Shown piece after piece: positions 33,151-45,692 of a DNA stretch of 64,000 bases. The DNA lies in assembly GCA_025403435.1 (NCBI GenBank), contig CM046354.1, forward strand, positions 34,561,533 to 34,625,532, read 5' to 3'. Position 1 is the stretch's first letter, and each line of letters begins with the position of its first letter. Source of the DNA: Artocarpus heterophyllus (Eukaryota; Streptophyta; Magnoliopsida; Rosales; Moraceae). Under the pieces are notes generated by a model. It was not told the DNA's origin. It saw only the letters and a list, made by a program, of their open reading frames with translations, and did no database searches. Position numbers and translations under genes: made by a program.

Positions 33151-33970
33151 GTATTCTCTTTCTTCATAAGACTTTAGAGAGTCTTTCTTAGAAAGAGTAA
33201 TTCCAGACCTAGATGGTTGCCCACCTTTCTTGGAATCCTACATTGCAAACCTCCTGAGAATTTTATCTATGTAGCCGGCCTGTGACAAAGCTACCATTTT
33301 GTTCTTCCTATCCCGAAAGATCTGGACACCAAGAACAAAATTAGCCTCACCTAAGTCCTTCATGTCAAACTGCTTGGTTAACCATAATTTGACCGATGAC
33401 AACGGCCCAACGTCATTGCCAATTAGCAGAATGTCATCTACATAGAGCAGTAGAAAAACCACCTTCCCATCCTTAATGTGTTTGTAAACACATGGTTCAT
33501 CCACATTTTGTGAGAACCCATAAGTCTTGATCACTTGATCAAATCTTATGTTCCAAGAACGAGAAGCCTGCTTAAGTCCATAAATAGACTTTAGCAACTT
33601 ACAAACCTTACCCTCTTGACCCGCGACCTTGAACCCGTCTGGTTGTTTCATATAAATGGACTCATCAAGATAGCCATTCAGAAAAGCCGTCTTGACATCC
33701 ATCTGCCAAATCTCGTAGTCAAGAGCGGCAGCTATGGACAAGAGAATCTGGATGGACTTAAGCATGGCTACAGGCGAAAAGGTTTCCTCATAATCGATTC
33801 CTTTCTTTTACGCATAACCCTTAGCTACCAATCTAGCCTTAAAGGTTTCGACCTTTCCATCCACTCCCCTTTTCCTCTTATAGATCCACTTACACCCTAT
33901 GGGTTTTACCCCTTCAGGAAGATCCATAAGCTCCCAGACCCGATTAGTCTACATCGACTTCATCTCTATG
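33151..33970 (-). pseudogene. F unit 1 reverse transcriptase
   Basis: The palm is open (33238-33765) with WQMDVKTAFLNGYLDESIYMKQPDGF, SIYGLKQASRSW and YVDDILLIGNDVG (about 33433-33444). A TAA at 33808-33810 replaces the Gln of GYTQKEG and a TAG near 33949-33951 lies in the N-terminal part. The catalytic core is otherwise the best kept of the minus-strand copies. Confidence 0.88.
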
Positions 33971-33971
33971 T

Positions 33972-35170
33972 TCATGGCCTTGTCCAGAGTCTTGAATCAA
34001 CATCCTCTATAGCTTTTGCGTAAGTATAAGGATCCCTGTCATGTTCATTTGGTTCAGCCAAAAAGACCTCCCCATTGAACATATACCTCTTAGGTTGACG
34101 CCTGATCCTCCCACTACGCCGAAGCCCCTGAGGTTGTTGTTCAGGTTTGTTTGGTTTTTCTACACCAATCGGAATGGTTTCGTTCTGAACCTCCAGAGTG
34201 AATGAATCACCCCTTAACTCCTCAAGCATCACTTTGGTTCGAGGTTTAAAGTCGTCCATGTAACTCTCCTCAAGGAAAGTTACATTAGTTGAAACCACGA
34301 CTTTATTTTCCTTTGGGTTATAAAAATAACCCCCTTTAGTCCCTTTTGGATATCCGACAAACACGCAAACTTCTGAACGTGCTTCCAACTTATTCTGACC
34401 TTAAACAGGACATGTGCCGGACATCCCCATATGCGAATATGGTTTAAGGATGTCTTCCGTCTTGTCCACAACTCGTGAGGAGTTTTAGGGACCGATTTTG
34501 AAGTCACATTGTTCAAAAGATAACATGCAGTTTGTAGTGCATATCCCCAAAAGGATAAAGGCAATGATGAATAACTCATCATGGACCTAATCATGTCCAA
34601 CAAAGTCCTATTCCTTCTCTCCGCTACGCCAATCTGCTGTGGAGTGCCCGGCGTAGTCAAATGGGATAAAATCCCATTCTCTAACAAGTGTCCCAAGAAC
34701 TCATCAGAAAGGTATTCCCCACCTCGATCAGATCGAAGTGCCTTTATGGGTCTACCCAATTGCTTTTCCACTTTAGCCCGAAACTCCCTAAACTTATCAT
34801 AAGTTTCGCTTTTGTGGTGCATCAAGTACCCATACCCATATCTTGAGTAATCGTCAATAAAAGTGACGAAGTACTCATACCCTCCTATTGCCCGAATGTT
34901 CATCGGCCCGCAAACATCACTATGCACAAGTTCTAGAACCCCTTCGGCCCTATTGCCCTTAGACCCGTATAGTCGTTTGGTCATTTTACCCTCCAAACAA
35001 GATTCACATTAAGGTATAGATTCCACCTTCAAGTTGCTTAAAGGTCCGTCCCTTACCAACCTTTGAATCCTATTCAGGTTAATATGGCCAAGGCGCAAAT
35101 GCCAAAGATAAGTCTTATTAGAGTGAGAAGTTTTAAGTCTTTTTGAGTCATTATCATTTATCTTAGCATT
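33972..35170 (-). pseudogene. F unit 1 integrase
   Basis: The zinc head is HLRLGHINLNRI; a TAA at 35009-35011 replaces the Gln before CESCLEGK. The core is open from [14 protein letters not shown] with [33 protein letters not shown] and [11 protein letters not shown] (34280-34996). A frameshift near 34395 (tattctgacc, two bases lost) separates the C-terminal [14 protein letters not shown] and RRSGRIRRQPKRY part (33972-34388). All three catalytic acids are visible. Confidence 0.88.
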
Positions 35171-35189
35171 AAGCAATAAGTCCATCTTA

Positions 35190-35829
35190 GGTTTGATAAA
35201 ATATAGATTATTTTGCATCCATCCAGAACAAATAAAAGATTTATTTTTACGAATCACCACTTTTTCATTAAAAGATACCACGTAGGAGTCTTTAAATAAA
35301 GAAGATACAGAAATTAAATTCCTTTTAAATTTAGGAACATAAAAACAATCTCGTAAAATTAAATTCTTATAATTATCAAAATAAAGATGGACATCTCCCA
35401 CTGCTTCCGCTGAGACCAAGGATCCATCGCCCATCTGAAGTGTTAAAGTCTTCACACAGCAGACTTCTCGTTTCTTTGAATCCTTGTAGAGAAACACAAA
35501 CATGATTAGTTGCACCAGAATCTATGACCCAGATGTCACTGGATTTCTCAACCAAACAAGTTTCTAAATATTGAAGATCACACCTACCTCCCTTGGAAAG
35601 GAAGTCCTTGCAATGCTTCTTTATATGCCCGACCTTACCACAGAAGAAGCACTTAAGCTTCTTTGGGTTCTTCTTCTTCTTCTTCTTGCTCTTGGTAGTA
35701 GCAAGAATAGAAGACTTCCCATTCTTGGCCCGTTGCTTCTTTCCATTCCCAGAGTTAGGATTGGAACCAGAAGCAGCTACCATGTTGGCCTCACCACCAG
35801 CAGGAGACTCCTTGATCAGCAGTTCAAAC
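35190..35829 (-). pseudogene. F unit 1 nucleocapsid and protease
   Basis: The nucleocapsid has GNGKKQRAKNGKSS, a lysine run and a complete CCHC knuckle CFFCGKVGHIKKHC. The protease box VIDSGATNHVCV is the only intact DSGA in the window's copia copies (shared by the three F units). A one-base change of frame near 35445 (ttaaagtc) shifts the following QMGDGSLVSAEAVG part. Confidence 0.88.
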
Positions 35830-35837
35830 TCCTGTAA

Positions 35838-36407
35838 CTATTTCATCAATTCTGTCAAGGTCATATCCCGTCTATTGCTTAAATTAAAAGTAGCTCTAAA
35901 CGGAATAAATTTCTTAGACAGAGTCTCAAAGACCATAGTCATTTGAGTTTCAGCATCGATGTCGGCTCCATTGGTTTGAGCCTCAGCGAGGTAACCCATG
36001 ACCAACATCATGTGCTCCTTTACAGATGTCCCCGGTCTCTGTCTACAGTTTAAGAGTTTCTGAAGCGCCCCTTGCCGCTTTGTTATGGCCTGGCCTCCAA
36101 AAATGTCCTCAAGATTATCCAAGATCTGCTTCACAGTCTCATAATCCTGATGTTGAGCCTGCAGCACGTTGTTCATGCTAGCCATAACATAGCAGCGGGC
36201 CTGATCATTAGCATCTTTCCAACGATCGTACGCTTGGAATTGCTCATTACTTGAGTCTCCCGTAGGCTCGGGAGGACAAGGAGTTGTCAGTACATATTTC
36301 AGTTTCTCAAAGGATAGGACGATGTCTAGGTTCCGTTTCCAATCGTTATAATTCTCACCGGTTAATTGGTTTTTGTCAAGTATCGAAGATAAAGCATTTT
36401 TAGACAT
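35838..36407 (-). pseudogene. F unit 1 gag
   Basis: The gag start MSKNALSSILDKNQLTGENYNDWKRNLD is at 36407. The body includes PCPPEPTGDSSNEQFQAYDRWKDANDQARCYVMASMNN, LEDIFGGQAITKRQGALQKL and VFETLSKKFIPFRATFNLSNRRD. A TAG at 35838-35840 replaces a Gln in [10 protein letters not shown] and ends it before the nucleocapsid. It is the most complete capsid-type reading in the window, about 190 codons. Confidence 0.88.
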
Positions 36408-38074
36408 TTTCGATCTACAATAAAGAATCATATACCAAACATAAGCAAACATATATAATAATTTAGTAAGATAATACAATCATGTAAAAACATACAAATG
36501 TGTTTATGTGTCAAAACGTTGAAAGTATCACAACCTTATAACGATAATTCCCAACTCAGAATTCAACAAGCTCCTAGGGGAGTCATGTCAAATTCAATTA
36601 GGAACACAGATCCCCTCCTGATTAATATATGCCATCCAGGACCCGTATGATCCAACATATACTAATAATCGTTTCTTTGGCCATTAATTTTATTAACAGA
36701 GCTCTTAGGGGAGGTTAATAATAAAATTAACGTGAGTGTATAACCACCGTTTCAATATTTTATCCATGATTTATAATTACCACCTAGGGGTGTGCAACCA
36801 TAAATCACACTAAAATACTTTATCCTTTCCGAGATCCAATCTGGTACATGATAGAAATCCCTTCTTAGGGGTCGGGACCACCATGTTCTTCCTATGGACC
36901 AACGATGGAGGCCTTAGGTCCTCTCTTCGAAAACCTTCTCCCATTGAATCTTTTGAGGTCAAGGTTTTATTTTAAAATTATGCATGAACAATTTTAATCT
37001 GAGCGGCACTCCCTATTCTATATGACATGTTATCAATATACATGGTACATCATATTATAATGCAGACAAGCAAAGCAATCAAGCAAAGCTACAAGCAAAA
37101 TAATAATAACCGTAATATTATGGTTTCACCCTAGAGAATAGAAAACTATGATTACAAGAGAATAATCGAGACATTTATCGATTCTTCATCCTTGAATCCT
37201 CAAGCTGTATCCTTCTTCATGTAATACCCATCTTCAAGTCTTCAGTCCCATATGAATCGAATACTTCATATTTCCGGTCATATCCAAATTTAATGTTTCT
37301 CATAATCGTCCCAAAAATCAAATTAAAACTGCCCCAGAAAAATTGCACCTTTTCTAGACACTTGGCAGCTCTCGGTCGGCAGGCCGATCTAGGTGATCGG
37401 TCTGTCGATCATGAAGGTTTAGCCTACCGAACTGAAAGTTTGGCCTGCCGGTAGAGCATCCAAATTTCTGCCCCACTATCGGCCTGCCGGACCACACATC
37501 TGGCCTGCCGATCTGTGACCTTCGGCCTGCCGAACTGTGAGGTCTGGCATGCCGACCGAGCAGAAAACCTTCCTTCTAGAAAATACAATTTTAATGCAAT
37601 TCATCAATTTTATTTTCAACAATTCAAAAACATAAAAGTAGAGACTCAGGAAATACCTGGAGGCACCATCATCTATCTTTAAGATCCGACTTCTCATTTC
37701 GTCTTCTCCGAATAATCATTTAATTACAAAATTCTTACAAATTAAAAAATTAAATAACAATTCCTAGACGGAGATGATAGTCTGCCATCTAATTACATGA
37801 AAAACCTAGATACACATTCTAACCTCTAAGGAACCATAACCAGTATGAATTAATTAATTAATAAATAATTAAACAAAGATTTAATCAACCATAATTAATT
37901 AATAAACATTCACCACATAATCCATGACAACATATATATTATATAGAAACCTAGAGTGCCATCTCTCTATAAAATTCAATTCAAGCATAGGAGAGATTAA
38001 GATCACAACATTTATGCAGATAACATGATCACAAACTTGCAAATTTATGTAAAAACCATGGCTCTGATACCAAT
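36408..38074 (-). other. F unit 1 leader with GC-rich motif array
   Basis: Untranslated leader without a gene. Motif units cluster at about 37372-37560 (for example cggcctgccgga, ggcctgccgatc). Confidence 0.75.
38060..38072 (-). other. F unit 1 primer binding site
   Basis: GGCTCTGATACCA on the plus strand, perfect complement to tRNA-iMet's 3' end by the usual plant pattern. Repeated at 45678-45690 and 53296-53308. Confidence 0.88.
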
Positions 38075-40058
38075 TATTGGAAACAAAGTGCGCAGTAGAA
38101 TTTTAAAAATTTTTCATCAGAGTAATTTCCAAAACACAAGTTTGACATGTTATATGTATAAATTAGACAGATCTTACTAACCTCTATGTGCCGAAGAACG
38201 TCCGCAACCTGTGTAGAGAAGTAACGTTCTAGAAGAGCCTCAACCAACTGGTCTTCTTTGCTATTCTCTGTCCACAACCGGAGTGAGTGTGGGCTCACAC
38301 GTATAGCTCTTCCATTGGTGACTCTCCTTCCAACCAATAGAGAGAACCCAAAGCTAATGTTCGTGATATGTAAGCAAAAGCTCTTGGGGAGTCTTTCCAG
38401 ATACTCACTAGAAGAGTATCACTCTTAATCTCTCAAATTGATCTAAGTAAATCATAAGACTCACTCCCTTTTTATATCTATTGGTCCTGGGGTCAGTCCG
38501 TATCAAATTAGGCCTCAAAAACTCAAAACAGAATCAAGTTCTGATTAATATCTGATAAGATCCACGTGAAAATGTGTAATCTTATCTCTCGCTGATCAGT
38601 AAACCAAACAGCCTGATCGGTAGGCCAAACAGGCCCCATCGGCAGGCCGAAAACGTCATTCGGCAGGCCAAACTCCCGAGAAAAAATCTCTGTGAATCTT
38701 TTATTTTCCCCCCGAGATTCTAAAGGATAAAGTCTCAGTTTTGATTCAAATAACCCAATAGAGAAGTTATCTAATCAAAACAAACTTTATCAAGATAATC
38801 TCTAAGAAAATAAATCAATTCACAATAATTCTACAAGTTTATCTTGTTCTAATTTGTCCAAAATTAAAACAACCGATAAACAGACAAGAATTATCTGATC
38901 GCAATAATTCAATAAGTGTATCTTGAACTAATTTCTTACAAAATTAATTCAACCGATAAACATACATGAATTATTTGATTCTTACAAAATTTAAACCAAT
39001 CTGATAAATCTGACATAAGTCACCAATTATTGGAAAAGCACGCCGTGTCGTTATAGGACTTTGTGAGCTAGCAAAGGGGACCAAAATGGACCTATAAAGT
39101 TCAAGCTCATGATCATTATGAAACCCAATATCCCAGATATACATTTCACAATTATCAACTCCAACGCTACTCCACTAAAAGTCTCCATGACATATCATAG
39201 TGTATCGCATCCCCACATGATCATCCATAATTGGCTTAAGGACAAGTTCTGTCTTACCTTCCCGATTATTTTTATCTTACGTTCCATTGTCTCACGATTA
39301 GAAAACTTACCATCCAAAGATAGTATACCATTCGGTTACACCTATGTACCCAAATGGTTGAGCGCTCCAGTTTTCCAATTACAGGACAACGCATATAAGA
39401 GGGTATCATTACTCCTAAAGAGGAGCTATGGATTCCATATCTATGAATAACAAGTCTACACTATCAAGAGTCATGCCTCCAACGTACCGGCATGCATACC
39501 ACTATTGGGATGTGGGTGTCACCCTTTGGCACATCAAAAGACACAAGTCGAAACAACGGGCCCACTATTCATCTCAAGATTAAGATATAATACAAATGAC
39601 TGTCTAAAGTGAATCGATTTGTCGAGATAGAATTATTAATCCAAATCAATTCACTTTATGTCCCAATCCAACACATCGTCACCTATGACAACGTGCCAAT
39701 GTTTCTATTCACGGAGTCCAACTCTGATGGTCAAGACAAACCATCCCCCAAAAGGGATATAGACAACATAACAATCTTTACATGAATAAAGTGCCCAACT
39801 TTATTCCCTCTATTATAGATAATATGTTTTAGACCATCACCTTAAGAATCTTGTCTTCCGCATAATCAGTCCATCATATGCCCAATTCTTATGGTTTAGA
39901 CAAACAGTCTCAGACTACTGTTTGCTTATCATACATTCAACAAATATGAACGTAAAGTGGACAAGATTTGGTATATACAAATGAATAAATTCTTTATTGA
40001 TAAAAATGTCTCCAAAAATGTCTTACATTTTTACTCCTTAGGGCATACATGTCTAACA
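38075..40058 (-). repeat. F array LTR2 (hybrid, 52-bp deletion)
   Basis: 1,984 bp. It starts TATTGG like LTR4 and carries LTR4 markers up to 39114 (gatcattatg). It carries LTR1 markers from 39222 (gatcatccataattgg, gtctcacgattag, tgtcttacatt). Between these, at 39181/39182, 52 bases present in LTR1 and LTR4 are missing. Confidence 0.92.
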
Positions 40059-40069
40059 AATTCCCACTT
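40059..40069 (-). other. F unit 2 polypurine tract (altered)
   Basis: Same AAGTGGGAATT form as unit 1. Confidence 0.75.
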
Positions 40070-40072
40070 GCA

Positions 40073-40768
40073 CTAAGTGAGTAAATACAGCAAATTTCGC
40101 ATCCATATAGCTTCCTCATGCCTCTCGAAGACTCTCCCAGTAAGTGTTTTCGTAAATGGATCAACTAAACTGTCCTCTGACACGATCTTGCATACCGTGA
40201 CATGCCTGCTATCAACGAAGTCCTTTATCACATGATACTTCCGATCAATATGCTTACTCTTCTTGTGAAATCTTGGCTTCTTAGCATTAGCTACCGCCGC
40301 ACTATTATCACAGTACAGTGATACTGCTTTATCCATACTAGGAACTACCTCAAGATCCCCAAGGAACTTACAGAGCCACACTGCTTCTTTCAAAGCATCA
40401 CTAGCCAACACATACTCGGCCTCCATCGTTGAATCCGAAGTGTAATCTTGCTTTGCACTTCTCCAACAGATGGCACCGCCACCCAGAGTAAACACAAACC
40501 CCAAAGTCGATTTCCTAGAATCCAGACAGGATTGAAAATCCGAATCAGTGTATCCTAGAGGAGTTTAATCCTCACCCAAATACACAAGCATATACACTCA
40601 AGTCCTTCTCAGGTACTTCAAAATATGCTTTACCGCAACCCAATGGTTCGGTCCTGGATCCGCCTGCAATCGACTTACAATCCCGACCGTATAGCTAATA
40701 TCCGATCGTGTGCAAAGCATGGCATACACGAGACTACCCACCGCCGAAGCATAAGGCACCTTCTTCAT
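40073..40768 (-). pseudogene. F unit 2 RNase H
   Basis: Same reading and same TAA (near 40565) as unit 1, with SAKQDYTSD instead of SAKQDCTSD and HKKSKH instead of HKKIKH. These two differences are shared with unit 3. Confidence 0.88.
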
Positions 40769-41588
40769 GTATTCTCTTTCTTCATAAGACTTTAGAGAGT
40801 CTTTCTTAGAAAGAGTAATTCCAGACCTAGATGGTTGCCCACCTTTCTTGGAATCCTACATTGCAAACCTCCTGAGAATTTTATCTATGTAGCCGGCCTG
40901 TGACAAAGCTACCATTTTGTTCTTCCTATCCCGAAAGATCTGGACACCAAGAACAAAATTAGCCTCACCTAAGTCCTTCATGTCAAACTGCTTGGTTAAC
41001 CATAATTTGACCGATGACAACGGCCCAACGTCATTGCCAATTAGCAGAATGTCATCTACATAGAGCAGTAGAAAAACCACCTTCCCATCCTTAATGTGTT
41101 TGTAAACACATGGTTCATCCACATTTTGTGAGAACCCATAAGTCTTGATCACTTGATCAAATCTTATGTTCCAAGAACGAGAAGCCTGCTTAAGTCCATA
41201 AATAGACTTTAGCACCTTACAAACCTTACCCTCTTGACCCGCGACCTTGAACCCGTCTGGTTGTTTCATATAAAGGGACTCATCAAGATAGCCATTCAGA
41301 AAAGCCGTCTTGACATCCATCTGCCAAATCTCGTAGTCAAGAGCGGCAGCTATGGACAAGAGAATCTGGATGGACTTAAGCATGGCTACAGGCGAAAAGG
41401 TTTCCTCATAATCGATTCCTTTCTTTTACGCATAACCCTTAGCTACCAATCTAGCCTTAAAGGTTTCGACCATTCCATCCACTCCCCTTTTCCTCTTATA
41501 GATCCACTTACACCCTATGGGTTTTACCCCTTCAGGAAGATCCATAAGCTCCCAGACCCGATTAGTCTACATCGACTTCATCTCTATG
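40769..41588 (-). pseudogene. F unit 2 reverse transcriptase
   Basis: Same stops as unit 1 (TAA at 41426-41428). Differences shared with unit 3: DESLYMKQ for DESIYMKQ and KVCKVLKS for KVCKLLKS. The YVDDILL box is intact. Confidence 0.88.
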
Positions 41589-41589
41589 T

Positions 41590-42788
41590 TCATGGCCTTG
41601 TCCAGAGTCTTGAATCAACATCCTCTATAGCTTTTGTGTAAGTATAAGGATCCCTGTCATGTTCATTTGGTTCAGCCAAAAAGACCTCCCCATTGAACAT
41701 ATACCTCTTAGGTTGACGCCTGATCCTCCCACTACGCCGAAGCCCCTGAGGTTGTTGTTCAGGTTTGTTTGGTTTTTCTACACCAATCGGAATGGTTTCG
41801 TTCTGAACCTCCAGAGTGAATGAATCACCCCTTAACTCCTCAAGCATCACTTTGGTTCGAGGTTTAAAGTCGTCCATGTAACTCTCCTCAAGGAAAGTTA
41901 CATTAGTTGAAACCACGACTTTATTTTCCTTTGGGTTATAAAAATAACCCCCTTTAGTCCCTTTTGGATATCCGACAAACACGTAAACTTCTGAACGTGC
42001 TTCCAACTTATTCTGACCTTAAACAGGACATGTGCCGGACATCCCCATATGCGAATATGGTTTAAGGATGTCTTCCGTCTTGTCCACAACTCGTGAGGAG
42101 TTTTAGGGACCGATTTTGAAGGCACATTGTTCAAAAGATAACATGCAGTTTGTAGTGCATATCCCCAAAAGGATAAAGGCAATGATGAATAACTCATCAT
42201 GGACCTAATCATGTCCAACAAAGTCCTATTCCTTCTCTCCGCTACGCCAATCTGCTGTGGAGTGCCCGGCGTAGTCAAATGGGATAAAATCCCATTCTCT
42301 AACAAGTGTCCCAAGAAATCATCAGAAAGGTATTCCCCACCTCGATCAGATCGAAGTGCCTTTATGGGTCTACCCAATTGCTTTTCCACTTTAGCCCGAA
42401 ACTCCCTAAACTTATCATAAGTTTCGCTTTTGTGGTGCATCAAGTACCCATACCCATATCTTGAGTAATCGTCAATAAAAGTGACGAAGTACTCATACCC
42501 TCCTATTGCCCGAATGTTCATCGGCCCGCAAACATCACTATGCACAAGTTCTAGAACCCCTTCGGCCCTATTGCCCTTAGACCCGTATAGTCGTTTGGTC
42601 ATTTTACCCTCCAAACAAGATTCACATTAAGGTATAGATTCCACCTTCAAGTTGCTTAAAGGTCCGTCCCTTACCAACCTTTGAATCCTATTCAGGTTAA
42701 TATGGCCAAGGCGCAAATGCCAAAGATAAGTCTTATTAGAGTGAGAAGTTTTAAGTCTTTTTGAGTCATTATCATTTATCTTAGCATT
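41590..42788 (-). pseudogene. F unit 2 integrase
   Basis: Same frameshift near 42013 and TAA at 42627-42629 as unit 1. Shared with unit 3: [11 protein letters not shown] for [19 protein letters not shown] for LNNVTSKS and [10 protein letters not shown] for [10 protein letters not shown]. Confidence 0.88.
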
Positions 42789-42807
42789 AAGCAATAAGTC
42801 CATCTTA

Positions 42808-43447
42808 GGTTTGATAAAATATAGATTATTTTGCATCCATCCAGAACAAATAAAAGATTTATTTTTACGAATCACCACTTTTTCATTAAAAGATACCACG
42901 TAGGAGTCTTTAAATAAAGAAGATACAGAAATTAAATTCCTTTTAAATTTAGGAACATAAAAACAATCTCGTAAAATTAAATTCTTATAATTATCAAAAT
43001 AAAGATGGACATCTCCCACTGCTTCCGCTGAGACCAAGGATCCATCGCCCATCTGAAGTGTTAAAGTCTTCACACAGCAGACTTCTCGTTTCTTTGAATC
43101 CTTGTAGAGAAACACAAACATGATTAGTTGCACCAGAATCTATGACCCAGATGTCACTGGATTTCTCAACCAAACAAGTTTCTAAATATTGAAGATCACA
43201 CCTACCTCCCTTGGAAAGGAAGTCCTTGCAATGCTTCTTTATATGCCCGACCTTACCACAGAAGAAGCACTTAAGCTTCTTTGGGTTCTTCTTCTTCTTC
43301 TTCTTGCTCTTGGTAGTAGCAAGAATAGAAGACTTCCCATTCTTGGCCCGTTGCTTCTTTCCATTCCCAGAGTTAGGATTGGAACCAGAAGCAGCTACCA
43401 TGTTGGCCTCACCACCAGCAGTAGACTCCTTGATCAGCAGTTCAAAC
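42808..43447 (-). pseudogene. F unit 2 nucleocapsid and protease
   Basis: Complete CCHC knuckle and IDSGATNHVCV box as in unit 1, and the same frame change. The base change gcagtagactcc near 43429 is shared with unit 3 but not unit 1. Confidence 0.88.
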
Positions 43448-43455
43448 TCCTGTAA

Positions 43456-44025
43456 CTATTTCATCAATTCTGTCAAGGTCATATCCCGTCTATTGCTTAA
43501 ATTAAAAGTAGCTCTAAACGGAATAAATTTCTTAGACAGAGTCTCAAAGACCATAGTCATCTGAGTTTCAGCATCGATGTCGGCTCCATTGGTTTGAGCC
43601 TCAGCGAGGTAACCCATGACCAACATCATGTGCTCCTTTACAGATGTCCCCGGTCTCTGTCTACAGTTTAAGAGTTTCTGAAGCGCCCCTTGCCGCTTTG
43701 TTATGGCCTGGCCTCCAAAAATGTCCTCAAGATTATCCAAGATCTGCTTCACAGTCTCATAATCCTGATGTTGAGCCTGCAGCACGTTGTTCATGCTAGC
43801 CATAACATAGCAGCGGGCCTGATCATTAGCATCTTTCCAACGATCGTACGCTTGGAATTGCTCATTACTTGAGTCTCCCGTAGGCTCGGGAGGACAAGGA
43901 GTTGTCAGTACATATTTCAGTTTCTCAAAGGATAGGACGATGTCTAGGTTCCGTTTCCAATCGTTATAATTCTCACCGGTTAATTGGTTTTTGTCAAGTA
44001 TCGAAGATAAAGCATTTTTAGACAT
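43456..44025 (-). pseudogene. F unit 2 gag (hybrid)
   Basis: Same protein and TAG as unit 1. At 43561 it still has the unit 3 base. By 44030 it has the unit 1 base, and it matches unit 1 at nearly all positions through the leader. The switch lies within gag. Confidence 0.87.
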
Positions 44026-45692
44026 TTTCGATCTACAATAAAGAATCATATACCAAACATAAGCAAACATATATAATAATTTAGTAAGATAATACAATCA
44101 TGTAAAAACATACAAATGTGTTTATGTGTCAAAACGTTGAAAGTATCACAACCTTATAACGATAATTCCCAACTCAGAATTCAACAAGCTCCTAGGGGAG
44201 TCATGTCAAATTCAATTAGGAACACAGATCCCCTCCTGATTAATATATGCCATCCAGGACCCGTATGATCCAACATATACTAATAATCGTTTCTTTGGCC
44301 ATTAATTTTATTAACAGAGCTCTTAGGGGAGGTTAATAATAAAATTAACGTGAGTGTATAACCACCGTTTCAATATTTTATCCATGATTTATAATTACCA
44401 CCTAGGGGTGTGCAACCATAAATCACACTAAAATACTTTATCCTTTCCGAGATCCAATCTGGTACATGATAGAAATCCCTTCTTAGGGGTCGGGACCACC
44501 ATGTTCTTCCTATGGACCAACGATGGAGGCCTTAGGTCCTCTCTTCGAAAACCTTCTCCCATTGAATCTTTTGAGGTCAAGGTTTTATTTTAAAATTATG
44601 CATGAACAATTTTAATCTGAGCGGCACTCCCTATTCTATATGACATGTTATCAATATACATGGTACATCATATTATAATGCAGACAAGCAAAGCAATCAA
44701 GCAAAGCTACAAGCAAAATAATAATAACCGTAATATTATGGTTTCACCCTAGAGAATAGAAAACTATGATTACAAGAGAATAATCGAGACATTTATCGAT
44801 TCTTCATCCTTGAATCCTCAAGCTGTATCCTTCTTCATGTAATACCCATCTTCAAGTCTTCAGTCCCATATGAATCGAATACTTCATATTTCCGGTCATA
44901 TCCAAATTTAATGTTTCTCATAATCGTCCCAAAAATCAAATTAAAACTGCCCCAGAAAAATTGCACCTTTTCTAGACACTTGGCAGCTCTCGGTCGGCAG
45001 GCCGATCTAGGTGATCGGTCTGTCGATCATGAAGGTTTAGCCTACCGAACTGAAAGTTTGGCCTGCCGGTAGAGCATCCAAATTTCTGCCCCACTATCGG
45101 CCTGCCGGACCACACATCTGGCCTGCCGATCTGTGACCTTCGGCCTGCCGAACTGTGAGGTCTGGCATGCCGACCGAGCAGAAAACCTTCCTTCTAGAAA
45201 ATACAATTTTAATGCAATTCATCAATTTTATTTTCAACAATTCAAAAACATAAAAGTAGAGACTCAGGAAATACCTGGAGGCACCATCATCTATCTTTAA
45301 GATCCGACTTCTCATTTCGTCTTCTCCGAATAATCATTTAATTACAAAATTCTTACAAATTAAAAAATTAAATAACAATTCCTAGACGGAGATGATAGTC
45401 TGCCATCTAATTACATGAAAAACCTAGATACACATTCTAACCTCTAAGGAACCATAACCAGTATGAATTAATTAATTAATAAATAATTAAACAAAGATTT
45501 AATCAACCATAATTAATTAATAAACATTCACCACATAATCCATGACAACATATATATTATATAGAAACCTAGAGTGCCATCTCTCTATAAAATTCAATTC
45601 AAACATAGGAGAGATTAAGATCACAACATTTATGCAGATAACATGATCACAAACTTGCAAATTTATGTAAAAACCATGGCTCTGATACCAAT
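44026..45692 (-). other. F unit 2 leader
   Basis: Matches unit 1's leader almost base for base, with the motif array at about 44990-45180. It has one private change (caaacatagg near 45603). Confidence 0.75.

Noticed and set aside
33616..34023. Plus-strand frames antisense to RT and integrase in the F units (also near 34581, 35593 and repeats)
   Set aside because: They mirror the conserved minus-strand polyprotein and recur only because the units repeat; no independent domain or promoter.
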